In this document: positions 62,115 through 64,000 of the stretch, piece by piece
Layout of the letters: every line of letters starts with the position of its first letter
Position numbering within the stretch: the first letter of the stretch is position 1
DNA from: Lysinibacillus odysseyi
GTDB lineage: Bacteria > Bacillota > Bacilli > Bacillales_A > Planococcaceae
Reading direction: 5' to 3'
Assembly (NCBI GenBank): GCA_014595895.1
Contig: JABUKB010000001.1
Span: 1,550,001 to 1,614,000 of the forward strand
Length of the DNA stretch: 64,000 nt
Notes under the pieces: generated by a model
The model's database searches: none
What the model saw: the letters and a program-made list of their open reading frames with translations, nothing else
Told to the model about the DNA's origin: nothing
Program-made: the position numbers and the translations under genes

Positions 62115-62154
62115 GGGAGGTGTTCAAAAAGTTTTTACTTTTTGAACACCTCCC
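62115..62154. terminator. Perfect 18-bp-arm hairpin behind yqgC
   Basis: GGGAGGTGTTCAAAAAGT and its exact complement around TTTT. It sits five bases behind the yqgC stop. No long U-tract follows on either strand, so it may act as an mRNA-stabilising end or bidirectional terminator. Confidence 0.7.
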
Positions 62155-62159
62155 TCCTT

Positions 62160-62639
62160 TTAAATAACAATGATAAATAATACAATCATGACAATTTGTA
62201 CAATCCCTTTTGTCACAATGGATGTTAAAAAGCCAACTAAAGAACCAATTCCTGCCTTGAATGCTTGTTCTAAGGAAGAACGTGTAACGATTAACTCCGC
62301 TGCCACTGCCCCGATAAAAGGACCGATCAAAATGCCCGCTACCGGGATGACAAATGGTCCGATAAGCAAACCAATTGTACTGCCCCACATCCCTGCTTTG
62401 CTGCCGCCGAATTTTTTCACACCCACTACATTAGACAGCGTATCCGCGCCGAATAATAAAATGACGAATAATATCTCAATGACCCAGAACCACCAAGGCA
62501 GCTCACTAAAGCCATAAAATAGTCCGTATACAATAAATCCACCTAAAATAAACAGCACAGATGGAATGATCGGGTAAACAAGTCCAATAAAAGCAATGAT
62601 AAAGAACGCTATAATGATAACCCAAGCTACTATATCCAC
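62160..62639 (-). CDS. yqgC: DUF456 membrane protein (YqgC)
   Basis: 159 residues, about five membrane helices. The glycine-rich core [21 protein letters not shown] and [12 protein letters not shown] is the DUF456 signature. Start is GTG with AAAGGAGAG upstream. Lies beside yqgB and sodA as in B. subtilis. Function unknown. Confidence 0.88.
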   Translation of the reverse strand: MDIVAWVIIIAFFIIAFIGLVYPIIPSVLFILGGFIVYGLFYGFSELPWWFWVIEILFVILLFGADTLSNVVGVKKFGGSKAGMWGSTIGLLIGPFVIPVAGILIGPFIGAVAAELIVTRSSLEQAFKAGIGSLVGFLTSIVTKGIVQIVMIVLFIIVI

Positions 62640-62750
62640 GTAACATCTCTCCTTTCTATTCCTATACGTACCACTCTTTCCAAGGTTTCAAGCAATATTC
62701 GTTTTTCGAACGGAAGCTTTCATGTTACACTTCCTGTTGGAGGGAATATT

Positions 62751-63254
62751 ATGAACCATTTACAATTTTTTATCGCCAGCTTGTTTACTCCTAAAAAACT
62801 AGCCAATACTCGTATGCTATCGATTGGGAAAGTAATTCAATACGCTTTTTTATTAATCACAGTGCTCACTATTTTTTCATTCCTCCAATTTTTATTCGAT
62901 TTAGACAGCGACACGTTTAATGCAGCAGGTCTGGAAGAGTATGTAGCCGATATCAAATGGATTATTTATCCGATTGGATTATTGTTTATTTTCATTTTAA
63001 CAGCTGTGCTTACATTTGCCCGTATTAGTATATATGCTGCTGTAGGGCTATTATTTGTGCGCATGGTCGGTCGCCGCGGCGAATATCGTCAAATCTGGCG
63101 CACTGCTACTTATGCAATAACGTGGGCTATCCTATTATCTATCATTGCGGAGCTATTTCACCTACCAGGGACATTATGGACGATGATTGGTATTATCATT
63201 ACGGTACTATTTTTATGGATTGCTATACAGTATTACCCAAAACAGAGAAAATAA
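62751..63254 (+). CDS. yqgB: Short DUF1189-type membrane protein (YqgB-like)
   Basis: 167 residues. The N-terminus MNHLQFFIASLFTPKKLANTR, with the first helix directly after, is typical of DUF1189/YqgB. Four or five membrane helices. Many family members are about 250 residues because of an extracellular loop; here that loop is short, so it may be a compact variant. TTGGAGGGA precedes the ATG. Function unknown. Confidence 0.7.
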   Translation: MNHLQFFIASLFTPKKLANTRMLSIGKVIQYAFLLITVLTIFSFLQFLFDLDSDTFNAAGLEEYVADIKWIIYPIGLLFIFILTAVLTFARISIYAAVGLLFVRMVGRRGEYRQIWRTATYAITWAILLSIIAELFHLPGTLWTMIGIIITVLFLWIAIQYYPKQRK

Positions 63255-63258
63255 GCAT

Positions 63259-63303
63259 AAACCCCTACGCGTCACATACAATATGGACAAGGAGGGGTTT
63301 TTT
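63259..63303 (+). terminator. Terminator-like hairpin whose 3' arm is the next gene's ribosome site
   Basis: AAACCCCT pairs with AGGGGTTT across 26 bases, then six more T residues. The 3' arm includes AAGGAGGGG used by the following gene. Confidence 0.6.
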
Positions 63304-63304
63304 A

Positions 63305-63634
63305 TTGCGTATGCTCATTTGGACTATTATCTTTTTTGTCGTTGCAGCGGTGGTAAAAATTGATTTGCAGGAAGGCACATTACCTCTAGCTAGTTTCTAT
63401 AAGGAGCCTTGTACTGAAACCACAACAAGCTATCAAACGGTCCAAGTAAAAATAGCAGAACACGATACTATCCACTCCATTTTAGCAACAACGCCGATGG
63501 AAACAGAGATGTCTTTTTCGGAGCGGTTGGCATTATTTTTTCAGTATAATCCACATTTACAAAAGCAGTCATTACGTGCAGGAGAATCGGTTACTATCCC
63601 AATAAAACGAATAAAACAATGCCAAAATACATAA
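63305..63634 (+). CDS. Small single-pass protein, possibly secreted; unknown function
   Basis: 109 residues; not recognised. One N-terminal membrane helix (MLIWTIIFFVVAAVV) acting as signal or anchor, then a ~85-residue outer domain with two cysteines (EPCTETT and KQCQNT) that could form a disulfide. The segment QYNPHLQKQSLRAGESVTIP resembles the end of a LysM-like fold. A TTG start seven bases from AAGGAGGGG is chosen; ATG two codons later is the alternative. Upstream of ispG. Confidence 0.62.
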   Translation: MRMLIWTIIFFVVAAVVKIDLQEGTLPLASFYKEPCTETTTSYQTVQVKIAEHDTIHSILATTPMETEMSFSERLALFFQYNPHLQKQSLRAGESVTIPIKRIKQCQNT

Positions 63635-63730
63635 TTCAACGTTTCTTCCTTGTCAATACCTTTCACGGACTGCTAAAATAGTCTAGAGTGACGGCTATCT
63701 TCAAGAGAGCCCGAAAAGGAGAGAGAAATA

Positions 63731-64000
63731 ATGAGTGAAATCGTTCATCGTACAAAGACACGCCCAGTACGTGTTGGTAATTTAACGATTGGTGGAAATA
63801 ATGAAGTAGTAATTCAAAGTATGTGTACAACAAAAACACATGATGTAGAGGCTACAGTAGCAGAAATTAAACGTTTAGAAGAGGCAGGTTGCCAAATTGT
63901 ACGTGTCGCTGTGCCAGATGAGCGTGCAGCAGATGCTATCGCTGACATTAAAAAGCAAATCAATATCCCACTTGTTGCGGATATTCATTTCGATTATAAA
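63731..64000 (+). CDS. ispG: 4-hydroxy-3-methylbut-2-en-1-yl diphosphate synthase IspG (3' part outside window)
   Basis: First 90 codons, running off the edge. [20 protein letters not shown], then [20 protein letters not shown] and [11 protein letters not shown]...[11 protein letters not shown], the TIM-barrel start of IspG (GcpE). It makes HMBPP in the non-mevalonate isoprenoid pathway using a [4Fe-4S] cluster whose cysteines lie further downstream. The start follows AAAGGAGAG. Neighbourhood with yqgB matches the B. subtilis yqfY position. Confidence 0.95.
   Translation, partial: MSEIVHRTKTRPVRVGNLTIGGNNEVVIQSMCTTKTHDVEATVAEIKRLEEAGCQIVRVAVPDERAADAIADIKKQINIPLVADIHFDYK

Noticed and set aside
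62115-62154. Long perfect palindrome as the end of a mobile element
   Set aside because: It is a single copy placed directly behind yqgC and is better explained as a transcription or mRNA end structure.

Overview
The window is AT-rich chromosomal DNA from a low-GC Gram-positive bacterium. Gene content and order (lipM-yqhL, gcvT-gcvPA-gcvPB behind a glycine riboswitch, aroK, the comG operon, yqgY/yqgX/yqgW, an LtaS-type synthase, yqgQ-yqgN-rpmG, phoU-pst-pbpA, sodA, yqgC/yqgB, ispG) match the yqg-yqh part of Bacillus subtilis. The abundance of paralogous acyl-CoA genes, an SLH protein and a comG-adjacent COG2345-type regulator fit the Lysinibacillus/Solibacillus side of Bacillales best. The genus is inferred from protein character and synteny, not from a search.

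Layout. 1-7.6 kb: lipoylation and glycine cleavage (LipM octanoylates GcvH, the partner of GcvT and GcvPA/PB), a QueT-like transporter with a structured leader, an SDR and a small DUF2829/Tad2-family protein. 7.6-11.9 kb: aroK and the seven-gene comG pseudopilus operon. 12-26.2 kb: an accessory block lying between two same-direction copies of a Fe-S-type HTH regulator gene, one intact (25.5 kb) and one with a 148-bp frameshifting deletion (12.0 kb). The block carries a long STAND/BTAD regulator, a complete branched-chain-type ABC importer, a FabH-like enzyme with an altered active site, a PhaZ-like hydrolase, a FabG/PhaB-like reductase and an acyl-CoA ligase, all on the minus strand. 26.3-34.1 kb: yqg housekeeping genes and small membrane proteins. 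34.3-44.3 kb: DegV, an OhrR-type regulator with a glutathione peroxidase, an ECF sigma factor with a zinc-ribbon membrane partner, a T-box-controlled trpEG pair, lipoprotein, hydrolase and arginase. 44.4-51.2 kb: phoU-pstBACS with a four-repeat Pho box, then pbpA. 51.4-56.2 kb: SLH protein, a membrane diguanylate cyclase behind what reads as a c-di-GMP-II riboswitch, a gene-poor kilobase, sodA. 56.3-62 kb: divergent acyl-CoA/3-hydroxybutyrate genes (enoyl-CoA hydratase and acyl-CoA ligase versus GntP-type permease, 3-hydroxyacyl-CoA dehydrogenase and 3-hydroxybutyrate dehydrogenase). 62-64 kb: yqgC, yqgB, a small secreted-type protein and the start of ispG.

The most notable points are: (1) the accessory block between direct repeats, with decay products (truncated regulator and MMPL-transporter stub) at one edge; (2) a 147-bp structured repeat present twice, each time with TTTAT/ATAAA flanks, directly behind a stop codon and in the same orientation as the gene; (3) a c-di-GMP-II riboswitch with terminator directly in front of a GGDEF gene; (4) a 170-nt run of inverted repeats inside the accessory operon; (5) a stand-alone chromosomal Tad2-family gene; and (6) a leader that could form a pseudoknot and mask the ribosome site of the QueT gene. 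No insertion-sequence transposase, CRISPR array, tRNA or rRNA was recognised.
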